From the NCBI GenBank assembly GCA_018340375.1, contig JAFFJZ010000010.1, positions 12,462,001-12,526,000 of the forward strand: a stretch of DNA of 64,000 bases, in the 5' to 3' direction. The notes below the pieces were generated by a model. That model worked only from the letters and a program-made list of their open reading frames with translations, did no database searches and was not told the origin of the DNA. Positions 11,090-24,300 of this stretch are shown here, piece by piece. The DNA comes from Gonatopus flavifemur. Taxonomy: Eukaryota > Arthropoda > Insecta > Hymenoptera > Dryinidae. A program made the translations under genes and the position numbers. Position 1 is the first letter of the stretch, and each line of letters starts with the position of its first letter.

Positions 11090-12076
11090 ATAGTACGCAA
11101 CCTACAGCCCAAGTTGGTGGAATTTTAATCTCGTTCTTCCTCTTCTAATATCTCGGGAAGAATCGATTTCGGATCAAAACTAATGACATTTTTAAAGTAT
11201 TTGGCAGAGGTGAGAGCTTTTCTCACAATGAAACAGAGAACCACTTGACACCTATTAGCGTGGAAACTTATGAAATTGTCTCAACGATCTTGTCCTTCAC
11301 CCTCCCATATTTCGAAATTGCTCTACTCTCGTTCGAATTTGATGAAATCTTTGAAACTTCTTGAAGTGAAAGAACTGGGTACGAAAGAAGCGAAGACTTT
11401 CGTTGAAAAAAGACATAAGACCCTATCTTTTCAACCAACCTTTCAAATCTTCGCCACTCACCCTTGTTGTCATAATTCTTCAACGATAAAAAAATAATCG
11501 AAATTTTGCTGTATGCAGCAACCGGAAAATTCCGATGATGCACTGTTAGAAATGTCTGCATCAATTTTAATGTTGTGGCTGGCAGTTTTTTTCATGTACG
11601 TGCATGAATTCAGTTTCATAAAGATTTTACATTAAATATAAATATAATGTAAACTATAGTATAATCTATGATTTTTTTTCATATCTTCGTGCATTAAATG
11701 TGATTTAGAATGTGTACAAATCTGAATTCATATCCCTGATTGAAAGAAACTTCCAGATATTTCTGGCAGTGTGTGATAGGGAATCAATTCCTGGTACATG
11801 TGTATGAAATTTATTATAAACATAACCGAAAATTCCGAATTTGATGAGATTTTTACCAACATTTAATAGTAAATTTCCGATGAAATATGGAAAATTCCTA
11901 ACGCATGTGTGTGTGAAGTTTGCCATAAAAATTGTTTACAGTGTGATTACATTACAACATTTAACTTCACATTCAATTGCTGAAGTTAAGGACTCCGTGA
12001 ATGACTTGTCCTCATGGAATTCCATTTCCAAGAGCTGATACAGCCGCGATAATTTTTTTCTTTTTTATTGTTTCAG
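11090..12076. other. Sequence just upstream of the first identified nrf-6 exon
   Basis: This is AT-rich with no recognisable exon. If the gene's earlier exon lies in the window, it should end with one base of a codon and encode a Trp-rich start of the NRF domain. I searched this stretch and did not find it. The run ending TTTATTGTTTCAG just before 12077 is a strong splice acceptor. Confidence 0.4.
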
Positions 12077-12324
12077 TGTTCGATGCATCAACGAAATACC
12101 CTGAAGGAATAATAAGTGGCCACACGAGATCTATGGGTAATTTTGATCAATGTTATCGTCTTCATACACGGGTACTAAACCACGAGGAACGAACAACAGA
12201 AGATATTTTTGGCAAACATTGCATGGTGAATATTGAATTCCACAAACATGATATGCCACCGATCGACCGTGGACCGTACACCATGAACTTTGATCCAAAT
12301 GATTCAATTTGGGAAGCAATCAGG
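12077..12324 (+). CDS. nrf-6-like exon: NRF domain, first half
   Basis: It starts after a strong pyrimidine tract and CAG, with two bases completing a codon begun in an unseen upstream exon. It encodes FDASTKYPEGIISG, GNFDQC and FGKHCMVNIEF, the usual cysteine pattern of the NRF domain, and ends WEAIR at a codon boundary before GTACGT. Confidence 0.92.
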
Positions 12325-15300
12325 GTACGTGATCATTCATAATACAATTTATACTTATAATTAATAATTTTCCGTACGGGAATATTTCGCTGAAAAATTT
12401 CTGAAGAATCTCTGTGGAATTTCTCTGAAAAACTCTGATTTTCTTCTGCACAAGTCTGAGTGGGTCTGATATGTCCATGAAAAATCTAGTATTTTTGGGA
12501 CATCGTTCTCAGAATTTTTCCAGAGTTTATCAGAGATTTCTCATTCAAATTTCAGATAGATGAGTATGAATTATTTCCTGATAAAACTCTGAAAGAAGTA
12601 TGATACATGTCCGTGTTTTCTCCGAGAACTATAATGAAATCATGAAAAATGAGTTATTGTCAGGATTTTCTCGGATCTTTTCCTGAAGTTTATCAGGGAT
12701 TTTTCATTGAAATTTCAGATCAATGATTATGAATTTATTCCTGATAAAACGTTGAGGAAAGTATGATGGATGTCCGTGTTTCCTCCGGGAGCTATAAAAA
12801 CCTATGAAACATGAGTAACATTTGACATAATTACGCTAGTTTCAACTCAGAACTTACGCAAAAAGTTTCAAACATTTCTTGATATTGATCAGTTTTACTT
12901 GCCTGTCCAGTCAAACAGGGATTCATCACATTCTCTTCAGAGTTTTCTCAGGAACAAATTCATAATCATCGATCTGAATGTTTGATGAAAAATTTCTGAT
13001 AAATTCGGAAAAAGATCCGAGAAAACGCTCTTATTTCATGATTTCTCATAGCTCTTGGAGAAAACACGAACATTTATCATATTTTTTTCACAGTGTTATC
13101 AGGAATAAATTCATAATCATTTGTCTGAAGTTTCAATGAAGAATCTCTGACAAACTCCGGAAAAACTCTGACAACGATGTTCCAAAAATATTGAATATTT
13201 CATGCGAATCTCAGAGTTTCTTAGACTTTATCAGACTTTAGCAGAGGAAAATCAGAGTTTCTCCGAAATTTTTCAGCGAAATATTTTCATACAGGCTGAG
13301 ACTCTGTCATCGAAATATTTCAAATATTGAATCTCTTCGCTTATTCAATTACAACTACACTGTAAAAAACTTTCTTCTGGAAATTCAGGAAATGTGACTG
13401 TAATTTTTACAGCCACTTTTTTCTGGATTTTCAAACAAACTTGAACTAAATTTCAGAGTGAATTCTGAAAATTCAGTCACGTTTCTTGAAATTCAGCAAA
13501 TTTTTTCTGAAAATTCAGAAGAAAAATGCTGTAAAAAATTACACTCACATTTTCTGAATTTTCAGAAGGAATTATTTTACAGTGATAGCATCTGTTCTGT
13601 TTTCAATCTTCACGCCGTTCAGGTTTTTTGAAACGCCATTCTTCAGCTTTGAATGAGGCGATGTGATGAATAGTTCTTAACAAATAAACTGACATTAATA
13701 ATAGCACAAGCCTGACAAAACTGGGTAGTAATTTCGGTGGGTATTAGACACTGATCTATGATAATATTCAAAGGATTCTATGACGTAAATTTTCCGAGAT
13801 CAGAGAATATTTTTTTTTCCATGCTTTTTTAGTACACGGGAAAAAAGTCCCTTGTAGATTCTGTGTTGGTTGTTGTTGATTCGATATAACTGCTCACGGG
13901 AATACAATTGGAATCAATGTTGTATGTACATTGTTACTGAAATAAATGGGGGTAGTGTTGCGGTGAAGTAATTATCCCATGTGTGTATTGACCAATGGCC
14001 CAATGATAGACCAAGCCTGGCACAAGACCTACCGAGACTTGTCTTGAACAATTTACCAAACTTGGCCCAGGCTTGGGAATGATAAGATCAGGGCAAGCTC
14101 AGACCAATGGTTTTGCCAGGTCCGGTCCAATTAATTTACCAAGCATCAACCAATGCTTTGATCGCAGATATGGATGAGAAAAGTAGTTGCTTATATCTGA
14201 AAAACGGCTGTTCATCTGGACGAATGGTTCGATATCAAGCCTCACAAAACTGCAAAGTATCATCAAAATCGATGGTCTTCAAAATGAGCCAGACATCCTA
14301 AAATTTTGTGAAGAGTTCTTCAAAATCAGTTGATCCCCGTGTATGAATACTTTTAAAAGTATCCTATTACCATCAAGTGAAGTTCTATCCTTACTTAGAT
14401 CAATAAAATCTAACTTGGTGTGTAAAACTTGTTTGTAGAATTAATTATGGCAGGAAGATCGGGCCAACCCTGGCCCGATGGTTATCCCTAAGTCTTCAGC
14501 CATTGTAAATTCAAAATTCAGTCAATATTCATGAACATTATGCCACTCATGTGGGCAATATTGGCACACTTGTTCTCAACGAATGCTCGATTTTTACACT
14601 TGTGCCAAGCTTGTACCAAATGTAGTGACCATTTCAAAAATATGAATAAATGTACCATGACTCACTATCGCTTGGGAACAACGGGACAATCATGGAACAA
14701 ACTCGGGCCAATTGTTCTTCACGGAGGTTTGTTTCTGACACATGTGCCAACCTTGGCACAAGCTTGGGTTTTTTTTCAGTCTCAGCGATGCCTACATGGG
14801 ATGATACACTCACAGAAAAGATTTCTTGAAATGAGAAAATCTTTCTTGTCACTGAGACAAAACTCATTTCTTTTCTTGAGCCTAGAAAATGTTACTTGAA
14901 TCGAGAAAAGTTCGTTTTGATTTCCAAAGAAATTTTCTTGATTCAAGTAAAATTTTCTAGGCTCAAGAAAAAAATGAGTTTTGTCCCAGCAACGAGAAAA
15001 ATTTTCTCATTTCAAGAAATCGTTTTTGTGAGTGTAACAATGTAAATCCAACCGGAGTCTGTGATATATATTTTACATTATTTTCGTGTATCATCAGAGT
15101 TAACTTCCAATTTCTGGAAAGATCGATCCCTCGTCATAAAAAATATATAGCGTTTCCATCAATATTTCATTCAAAATGTATAAAAACTTGATATTTTCAT
15201 TCATAAATATTCGTATCTGGTATAAAAACGCAGCTCGATGTGCTTTAATAACTTAATACCTGTGAGAAAAGAATTATTATTCAAAGGGGGAATTGAAAGT

Positions 15301-18300
15301 TATGTTTTGCAGGTGTGTGCAATTTTATTCTTCTGATCTTGGTTAAAATAATAACATATTTCCCAGTGCAGGAGAGGTTTTGTGGAATCCTAAAAATACC
15401 TGTCGTATTGAAAAATGAAAATGTTAGACAAAACATAAAACAATCGTGTATAATAAGTGGTTATTAGAATGTGATTATTGATTGATTAATGAGTACAAAA
15501 ACGATCACAGGGAGTGAGATCAAACCTATAAATCGAACACGGTACACTAGTAATTATACGACAACAATTGCCGGTGTGACATAATAAGGTGATCTCGTTT
15601 GCATTCGAAGAAAGAAATCAAACGAATAATAGTTGAGACTAAAAAAAAAAGGAAAAGAAAATATGAACACATTTGATCTCGACGAATTGAATCGATTGAC
15701 ATTAATCAAATACCCAATTATCTCTGAAACGAAATTAGTGCAGTGAATTCAAAAATTATCTTTCTACGTGAAATTTTATTTGGAGGATTTTATTCTTTTT
15801 AAGGAGAGAAAGAATTTCGCTGTTTCGGCAAAATCCGCTTATTATTTTATAGGCAGCAAGCAATTTTGTTGAAATGAACGGCAATTTATTTTTCAGCGAG
15901 TCAGTTCGTAAATACAGCAAATTGTCATCGTTAGGTTATTCAATCCACTTAGCAAAGACAGATTCGTTGAAATAATGAAATCATATAAAATTTTCCCCAC
16001 AATTTTCCATACGAAACAAATATAAACTATAAAAATTCTATATCAATTTATCAGAACAGAATTACATATGAATTATGTATAAAGATTCCCATTGTATGTA
16101 ATTTTTATATAATTATATGGATATTTTTTCGACCCAAAGTATGTCTTTTATATTCGTGCAAACGAAATAATATCTAAACCAAGAACACATCGCGTTTCTT
16201 TTCTTCCATTGGAGAAAAACAATTCAATTCAACAAGAGTGAATTCATATTTCCCATAACGCAACCTGATATTACAACATTCTGATGATGGGAATCGTGAC
16301 GAAGGTGAATCAAACCATGGGAATGAATTCACAATTCTCATAAGGGGCTTTGAAATTAGAATATTCATTAACCATATTCAATGATCTTTATTCTTGAGAA
16401 TCGTATTAACCAAGTATTCTTTGCAATCCAGTGTCAAGTTTTGAAATTTTACTAACACGCTTAAACATTTGATAAAAAGTTCGCTGGTGGGGACAGATTA
16501 GTATCTAATTTTATAATTGGACTACACAATTTGGTGACAACAAAAACAGTTTTTTTCTCTGTTTCCATGTTGTTGAAGTTTGAATCGTTTCAAAAAACGA
16601 AACGAAAATCCAAACTTACAAAATCTGATGAATTATCGTTATTCATCTTCTCGAATTGACTCCTTGGAACTGGCAACATCGTTTAAACAATGCATTGAAA
16701 GATTCTCCGTCTTCAACAACTGAGTGTCTCGTTATTCGATAGGTGTGAGAACTGATTTGGAACAGTTTTTGTGTGCTGAATACGAAAGAAATGTTCGATA
16801 TCTTGGATCGGTTCTATTTTGATGATTCTTTATTCATGATTTTTATACATGAATTTAATAATTTACAAATTTTAAGAGCTAATTTAAGGAATTTGACATT
16901 ATTTTCGGATTCAGTTGACCAATATTATGACGTTGTTTATCTAAATTTGTTCAACACTTTGAAAGATGGATTTCAATCTATAGTTGGGGAGTGTGAGAAG
17001 CAAGGTTGTTTGGTTCAAACCAAGTGGTTTTTTGCTCAAAAAGCCAATAGTGATTTTTTGCTAAGAAAAACAAACAAACGTGGTGTGCTCTCTTTTTCAC
17101 AAATAAACTTTCATGATCTACATTGGTGATAGTTTTAGGATCACTTTGCATTGTGGAAAATCGAAATGCACGGGAAAAAACCATCATTCTCATAAGTATA
17201 CTTTCGGGTTTTTGTAACAATCTAAAATGTGGAAGTACATGTATCCTTATGAAAACTGAATGGATATTTGTGATAACGAAACAGATAGTCATTATAACGA
17301 TCTTTCCCTTCACAACAACGATTTAATATTGCCAGCTCAGCTCAAGAAATACAATTATATACCCAGATAGCGCCAAGGGTTCTGAGAGAATTCGAAAAGA
17401 ATTCCAGATCTTCGAAAAGAATTTTCCCAGAATACCAAAAGCGATCAAAAGAACACTTATGAAGATTTTATACAGCTCGCAGATGTCCGAAGAATCTAAC
17501 TTTTTGCGAATTCCTTCTTCGATCTAATGTAATGCTTTTTCAAGTCATTGTAGAATTCTGCAACAATTTTTTGAGATTCCGTTTCATTTCATTCCATTTC
17601 ATGCTTCATTATGTCCTAGGGCCGGGCCCTTCAAAGGCAATGTATAAGTTGAAAGTACAAATTACTATTACAAGTAAGAATGTAAGTTTAAAAGAGAAAA
17701 CCAAGATAAAAAAATTTTTCCCATCAAGGAACCTCTCAGTTCAGAATTTGTTTATAAAATTGTTAATAACAATAATATTATTGTTGAATGTCACTGAAAT
17801 TTCATGACAGACTGTGACGCCGATGATACACGGAAAGAAAAAATTTGCTGACGCAGCAAATCGAGGTATTATATATAGAATAGCAAAATTTTTTGTTGAC
17901 TTAGCTAAAAATTTGCTATAACAGCAAACGTGTTAGCTACGACAGCAATTTTTTAGCTGTGGCAGCAAAAAATGTTTGCTCCGCCAGCAAATTTTGAGTA
18001 TTATATACAGAATAGCAAACAAATTATGCTGGGATAGCAAAAATTTTTTGTTGCCACAGCTAAAATTCGCTGTCTCAGCTAACAAGATTGCTGGAACAGC
18101 AAATAGTTTGCTGTCACAGAAAAAAATTTGCTGCTCTGGCAAAAGGAACCCAGCAAAAGTAGATTTCGCTGCCACAGCGAATTCCTTTTTCTCCGTGTAA
18201 TTCTGAATAAACACGAGAGAAATACAATCTTTCCCATCAAAATACCTCTTAGTTCAAAATTTGTGCATGAAATTATTTATTTATTTATTTATTTTGTTTA

Positions 18301-21300
18301 TACGGGTATAAAAGACCCTTTGGTACATAGAATATACATTATTTGAACCACATTATATATATCATACATCAAAGCATTAAGCATCATGTTAAGCTCGACT
18401 ACATGCATCTTATATTACAACAACAGTTAACGTGTATAATTATAGGTGAAAAGGACAATTAGATATTAAATTTGACAAATAAGAGAAAGAGAATTCCTAA
18501 GATCAGAATGAGATGAAAATAATTCAAGCACATCACTGTAAGAATTTGCTAGGATAGATATCCGATTTACCGGATCAGAATAACCGTGTCTCGATTTATA
18601 AGAAATTGGATTGAACAATTTAAGGCGCCTCAATAAACGAGAAGGGACATTAAAACGTACAAGTCCAAGCAGTTGAGGGCAGCGAAGTTTCCCATTAACA
18701 ATTTTATACAAAAATGAAAAATCATTGAACAAACGACGTGATTCCAAGGGAGGCAAGTTAAGTAGAGCCATAATCAATGAGTAATCATGACAAGTGACGC
18801 TCAACGGACGGCCTATCTGATAGGCAGCAAAACGCAGAAACTTATGCTGAACTCTTTCCAAGTCTGTACAATCCCGAATTAGATGAGGACTCCAAATTTG
18901 AGACGCATACTCAAGATGAGGTCTAACTAAAGTACAATACAGTGTTCGAAGTGCAACAGGATCACGAAAATCTTTACAAACGCGCTTGATGAATCCGAGA
19001 GATTTCATGGAAGTACCAACTATGTGATTGTAATGATCTGAGAAGTTAAAACGAGAGTCAAATGAAACTCCAAGATCACGAACAGTATTTATAGGTGATA
19101 ACAGAGAATGAGACAAGTTATAAGGAAAATAAATAGCATTTTTACCTCTATGAAATCTCATCACATGGCATTTAGTGAGATTTAATGACATATTAGATAG
19201 CACACACCAAGATTGTAACCGATCCAAATCAGATTGCAGATTTTGAGCATCTCTGTAAGTTCTTATAATCATAAACAGTTTCAGGTCATCAGAAAAAAGA
19301 AGATGTGTGCAGTACTTGAAAATCGTAGAGATATCATTAATGAAAATAATAAATAATAAAGGACCTAGATATGAGCCTTGCGGTACACCTGAGGATACAA
19401 AAAATGAATCAGAGAAATATTGAGAGACACGAACTGATTGCGTACGATTCAGAATATAACTCTGTAACCACGACAAAAAATTGCTTCGAATACCTAAATT
19501 ACTTAATTTATTTAACAATATATTATGATCAACTCTGTCAAAAGCCTTTGAGAAGTCTGTATATATAGTATCCACTTGGGCATTTTGATCAAGCGCAGAG
19601 GACACAACATGAGAAAAAATAGACAAGTTAGTTACGGTAGATTTGCCAGAAGTGAAGCCATGCTGGAAATCAGAAATAATATCAGAAAACAGTGGTGTTA
19701 TTTTATCAGTAACTATATCTTCAAAAATTTTCGGCATAACATTCATGATACTAATCGGTCTATAGTTTCTCACGTCAGAACGGTCCCCAGATTTGAAGAT
19801 AGGAGTAATTAAGCTGGATTTCCATTGAGAAGGAAATATTCCAGAGGATAAAGAGCTGTTGAAGATCAACCACAAAGGCCGAGAAATGACGAACTTGCAA
19901 GATTTTAGAAAATTAGGAGGAATACCATCATCACCAGGACCGGAAGAAGTTTTCAAGGATGAGATTTTATTGAACACTTCATCGATATTGATGGATAAAT
20001 CGGAAAGATTGACATTGAAAGTAGATTCTGGTAAATTACAAGGAACAACGGGATAATTTTGATAGACTGATCTGAAATAAGATGCAAATAAGTTCGAAAT
20101 AGCAATACCAGTATTGCCAATAGTACCGTCTAAATGCATCACCAGGGGTATACCGTTCTGATTTCGCTTACTATTAACAAAGTTCCAAAAGCTTTTGACA
20201 TTTGTAGGAATGGACCCTTGAACGTAATGAAGATGAGACAAGTAACATTGGCGAGTCAAAACTTTACATTGAGCTCGTAAGTGACTAAAGATTAGGTAAT
20301 CTTCAAAGCAATTTGACTCTTTGTACCTATTGTGAGCAATTTTCTTTTGACGAATAAGTTTAATTAATTCCGAAGAAAACCATTTTGGATAAGAACTATT
20401 CCTTGATACATACTTGGGTACGAATGAATCAACTGCATTATATAAATGAAGATACAAAAAATCAACAGCTTCAATAACATTAAGATTACGCAATTCATCG
20501 TCCCAGTTGATAGAACCTAAATATTCACAAATTGCACTGTAATTCGCCTTATTAAAATTATATTTGATGATTTTATTGGGGACCAGTAAAACACTATCAC
20601 GTAGGTTGAGCTTAGATACAAGAGAAGGATGAAAGTTGTCACACGCGAGAAAAGGATCCAGAGCAATATTGACATCAATACGATCGTTATCAGAAAAAAT
20701 AAGATCAAGTATGTTACCATGAGAATTTATAACAAATGTTAAATCTTAACGTTTGCCTCTTTTCCTTCACGAACAACGTTTCTTGTGATGATTCCGAGTA
20801 ATTGAAACCAAAAAAATATGTTTTTACAACCAGAATTATCGCAATTTCAGATTTCCGCATGAAAATTGTTTATAATGATCGGATTTGCAATTATTTCAAC
20901 TTTTCATGTTCAATGAGCATACGTGCAATAACCTCGCTGAATAGTAAAGTCATCCCAAGACTTCTCTGGAAAATACAAGCTCAAATACCTAAAATTGAAG
21001 ATTTTTCCTAACTATTTGTTTATTTATTGTCATGATAAAAAAAAATTCAGAAATCGGAATCGACAGTTCCCTTAAGAATTTAATTCTGAGTATTTTGGAA
21101 CAAAACTCATCAAAATTGGTCAAGAATTACGACTTGTAGTAGATTATGAACACTAAATTCCTGATTTCCACCACTGTGCGACGCGGAGGTAACGGGGACA
21201 TGTTCGGCTTCAATTTCATTCGAAAATAAATGATATTGCGGAACTTACTACACCAAAATAACTCGTTAATTATTCGAAATTCAACAACATTTCCTGTTGG

Positions 21301-24300
21301 CTCAGAATCTTTGAACAATTATGAAAATTAGCAATTTCTACTCGAATAAAAAGTAGGAATTCACTTTGACAGCGTAATCTGATTTTGTTGGATACCTTTT
21401 GCTGGAGCACCAATCTTTTGGCTACACATCATTATTTTTGTATACACCCAATATAATTGGGACCTTTTTGTTGTAGTTCGTAATTTTATTCCTCTCAGTG
21501 ATACACGGAGGAAAATACAGCTGAAAAATCTAGCAGCCTTTAAAAGGATTTAAGAATATTTCGTTGTTCCTTCAGATTTTCTATTGAATTTCACAGATAA
21601 AAAATCATCAACACATAACAAAAATTGAAAAAAATATCAATTTTCCAAAAATCCAGCATGGAATTTTAGTATTTATCTTTCAAAATTGATCAATTTTCTT
21701 CTGATACGTCAATTTTGCAGAGGAAAAATTCATATTTCCGAAGTTTGAATCGTATAGAAAAACAAAACAAAAGTGCGAACTCACAAAATGTGATAAATCA
21801 CCGGTGTTTATCTTCTCGAATTAACTCCTTGCGACTAAAAGCATCGTTTGAAGAATGTAATGCAAGAGTTTGGGTCTTCAACAGCCGAGTATTTCGTTAT
21901 TCGATTACAAATTCGTTTGAATAAACGACTCAAACTTCAGCAACATGAGAATTCACAAAAATTCGAACCACCCTAGTAAAAATTGAACATATATGACCCA
22001 TACATACCTAATTCATACATAATATAATACATACATAATCCATATAAGGTCCATTATATATATAATCCATATATAATTCATGTACCTTCAGATATGATGC
22101 ATATATAATTCATATATCATCGATTCCTAGTAAAGAAAGGTTATATATGCCTTATATAATTATCGAATTTTATATAAGTATTATTGTAATTCATATATAG
22201 TCATATATAGTTATATATAGCTCCAACTATACATGACTATATATGGATTCCGATAATTATACATAAGACATGTATGACCCTTTTTCACTAGGGATGTATG
22301 GCAGAATTTTTTACACATCCCTAGTAAAAAGGGATTATACAGGGTCTATATATCATTATTGAAGTTTATATAAGTATTATTAAGATTTATATAAGTTATA
22401 TATGAAGCTATACATAAAAACTTGAATTGTCATATATAGTAAAAAATCTGAATAATTCTTTTCATATACAATGATTTCAAATTCCATATATACCACTATA
22501 TATCATTATATAAGTGCATGCATAAATTTCAATAATACTTATATAAACTTCAATAATTATACATAGACCATATATAATCCTTTTTTACTAGGGATGTGAA
22601 AAAATCTTGCATTCATGGGTCATATATGGATTACATATGAATTATATATGGGTCATATATGGGTTATACATGAATTCAATATGGATTATTTAGGGATTAT
22701 ATATGGCCATATATGACCATATATAAATTTTATATGGTCTTATATGATTTATTTTTACCAGGGCACTCAATCATTATTGAAAAACTAAAAAACGTCCATA
22801 GATTCTTCTAAAAATGACTTTATTTTCAAATTGTATTTTTTTTCTATGAGTGTAACTTGAGTTAAGGGGGGAAATACATGTGAACGTACTATTTTTTAAG
22901 AATTCATGACGAAGAATTGACTGAGGATCCATCAATGAAATAACGAACATCTTGTAATCTACGTTTCAAACTATCTTTATAATTATGTTAGGACAAAAAT
23001 ATTCCACAACGGCGGAGCTACTGCTGCTAGAAATTGGTCCCTCGTTTTTGCACCGTGCAGCCCACGGGCCTCAATTTTCTTCTAAAATCTAAAAATCAAA
23101 ATTCTATCGTTAGAATATGTGAAAACGCACAACTTGACGGAGTCAAAACAAATGAAAATGAAAAATTGAAAATTCAAAAGCATAAAAATTGAAAAAAGCA
23201 ATGTACATAAATTTTATTTTTTGTTTTTCTCTGCGTCGAGTTGTGCGTTTTGATATACTTTAACGATACAATTTTGCTTTTTTGATTTTAGATGAAAATT
23301 GAGACCTGTAGGCTGCAAAAACAAGTCACCAACTCATAGCTCCACCGTTTGTAAATATTTTCCTGTCTCCAAAAAATTGTAAAGATAGTTTTGAACGTAT
23401 ATTTTGAGGTGTGCTTGCTTTCATGATTGTATCTCCAACCAATGAATTGTGATAAATTCTCAAAAAAAAGATACATTTGCTTGTATTTCCCCCCTTAATA
23501 GTTAGTCTGGACCCTGTTTCTTGTCCGAAGAAGAAGAAGAAGAAAGAGACTTCTGCAATATTTATGAAACCTTGGCATCCTTAGGAGAGGGACCAAAAAT
23601 GCAGCTTCAAAACAAAGATCGAGTCTATTTTTATATAGAATAAAATCGCAAAAGAACCAGCAGTGCACAAATTTAGATGAATCATTAAAATTTTATATTC
23701 TTGTCCTGGCGAGAAAATTCCTTTCAGAGCGCACTTTTTATGGAATTTCTTTCACATCCGACGCTTCTTTTACATACATCTGTTCCTCATATACCACACA
23801 ACGCTTCGGATTCGGTTGTTTTTTCTTTCACTTTCTTTTATCGACTCATCACGTATCAACATTTGAACACCCGAGTGGTATTGCAATCGTATTGCAACTC
23901 GGATATCAGCGAGTATACGAAAAGAACAAGCAAATAAATCGAACCTTCCTTTCATATGCTCTATAAACATCATTAGAAGTATCGTTGATTTCATCGGGGC
24001 TATAGAATTTATCAATAAATCCCTCTATGCTCGATGAATGATAAAATATTATTCCAGAGTAAACAATCTCTTCATCATCGAAGTGTAGTAAAAATGAAAA
24101 GTGTATTTACGCATAACGAAAATGCCATTTTTTCCCCCTGTGAGAATGCGCAAATACTCGCTAATGTTTAATTTCCATCATTGTAAAAGGTTGTCAACAT
24201 ATTCTGAGTGAAAATTGACGAATGATTCAACTCATACAGAGTCTTTGAATATCATAGTTTGTAGAAGATAATGTTAATGTACTCAATGGAAACATTTGTA

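Noticed and set aside
16773..17129. 118-codon open frame as a candidate missing nrf-6-like exon
   Set aside because: No NRF motifs, no good splice sites. The missing exon was found at 29680-29897 instead.
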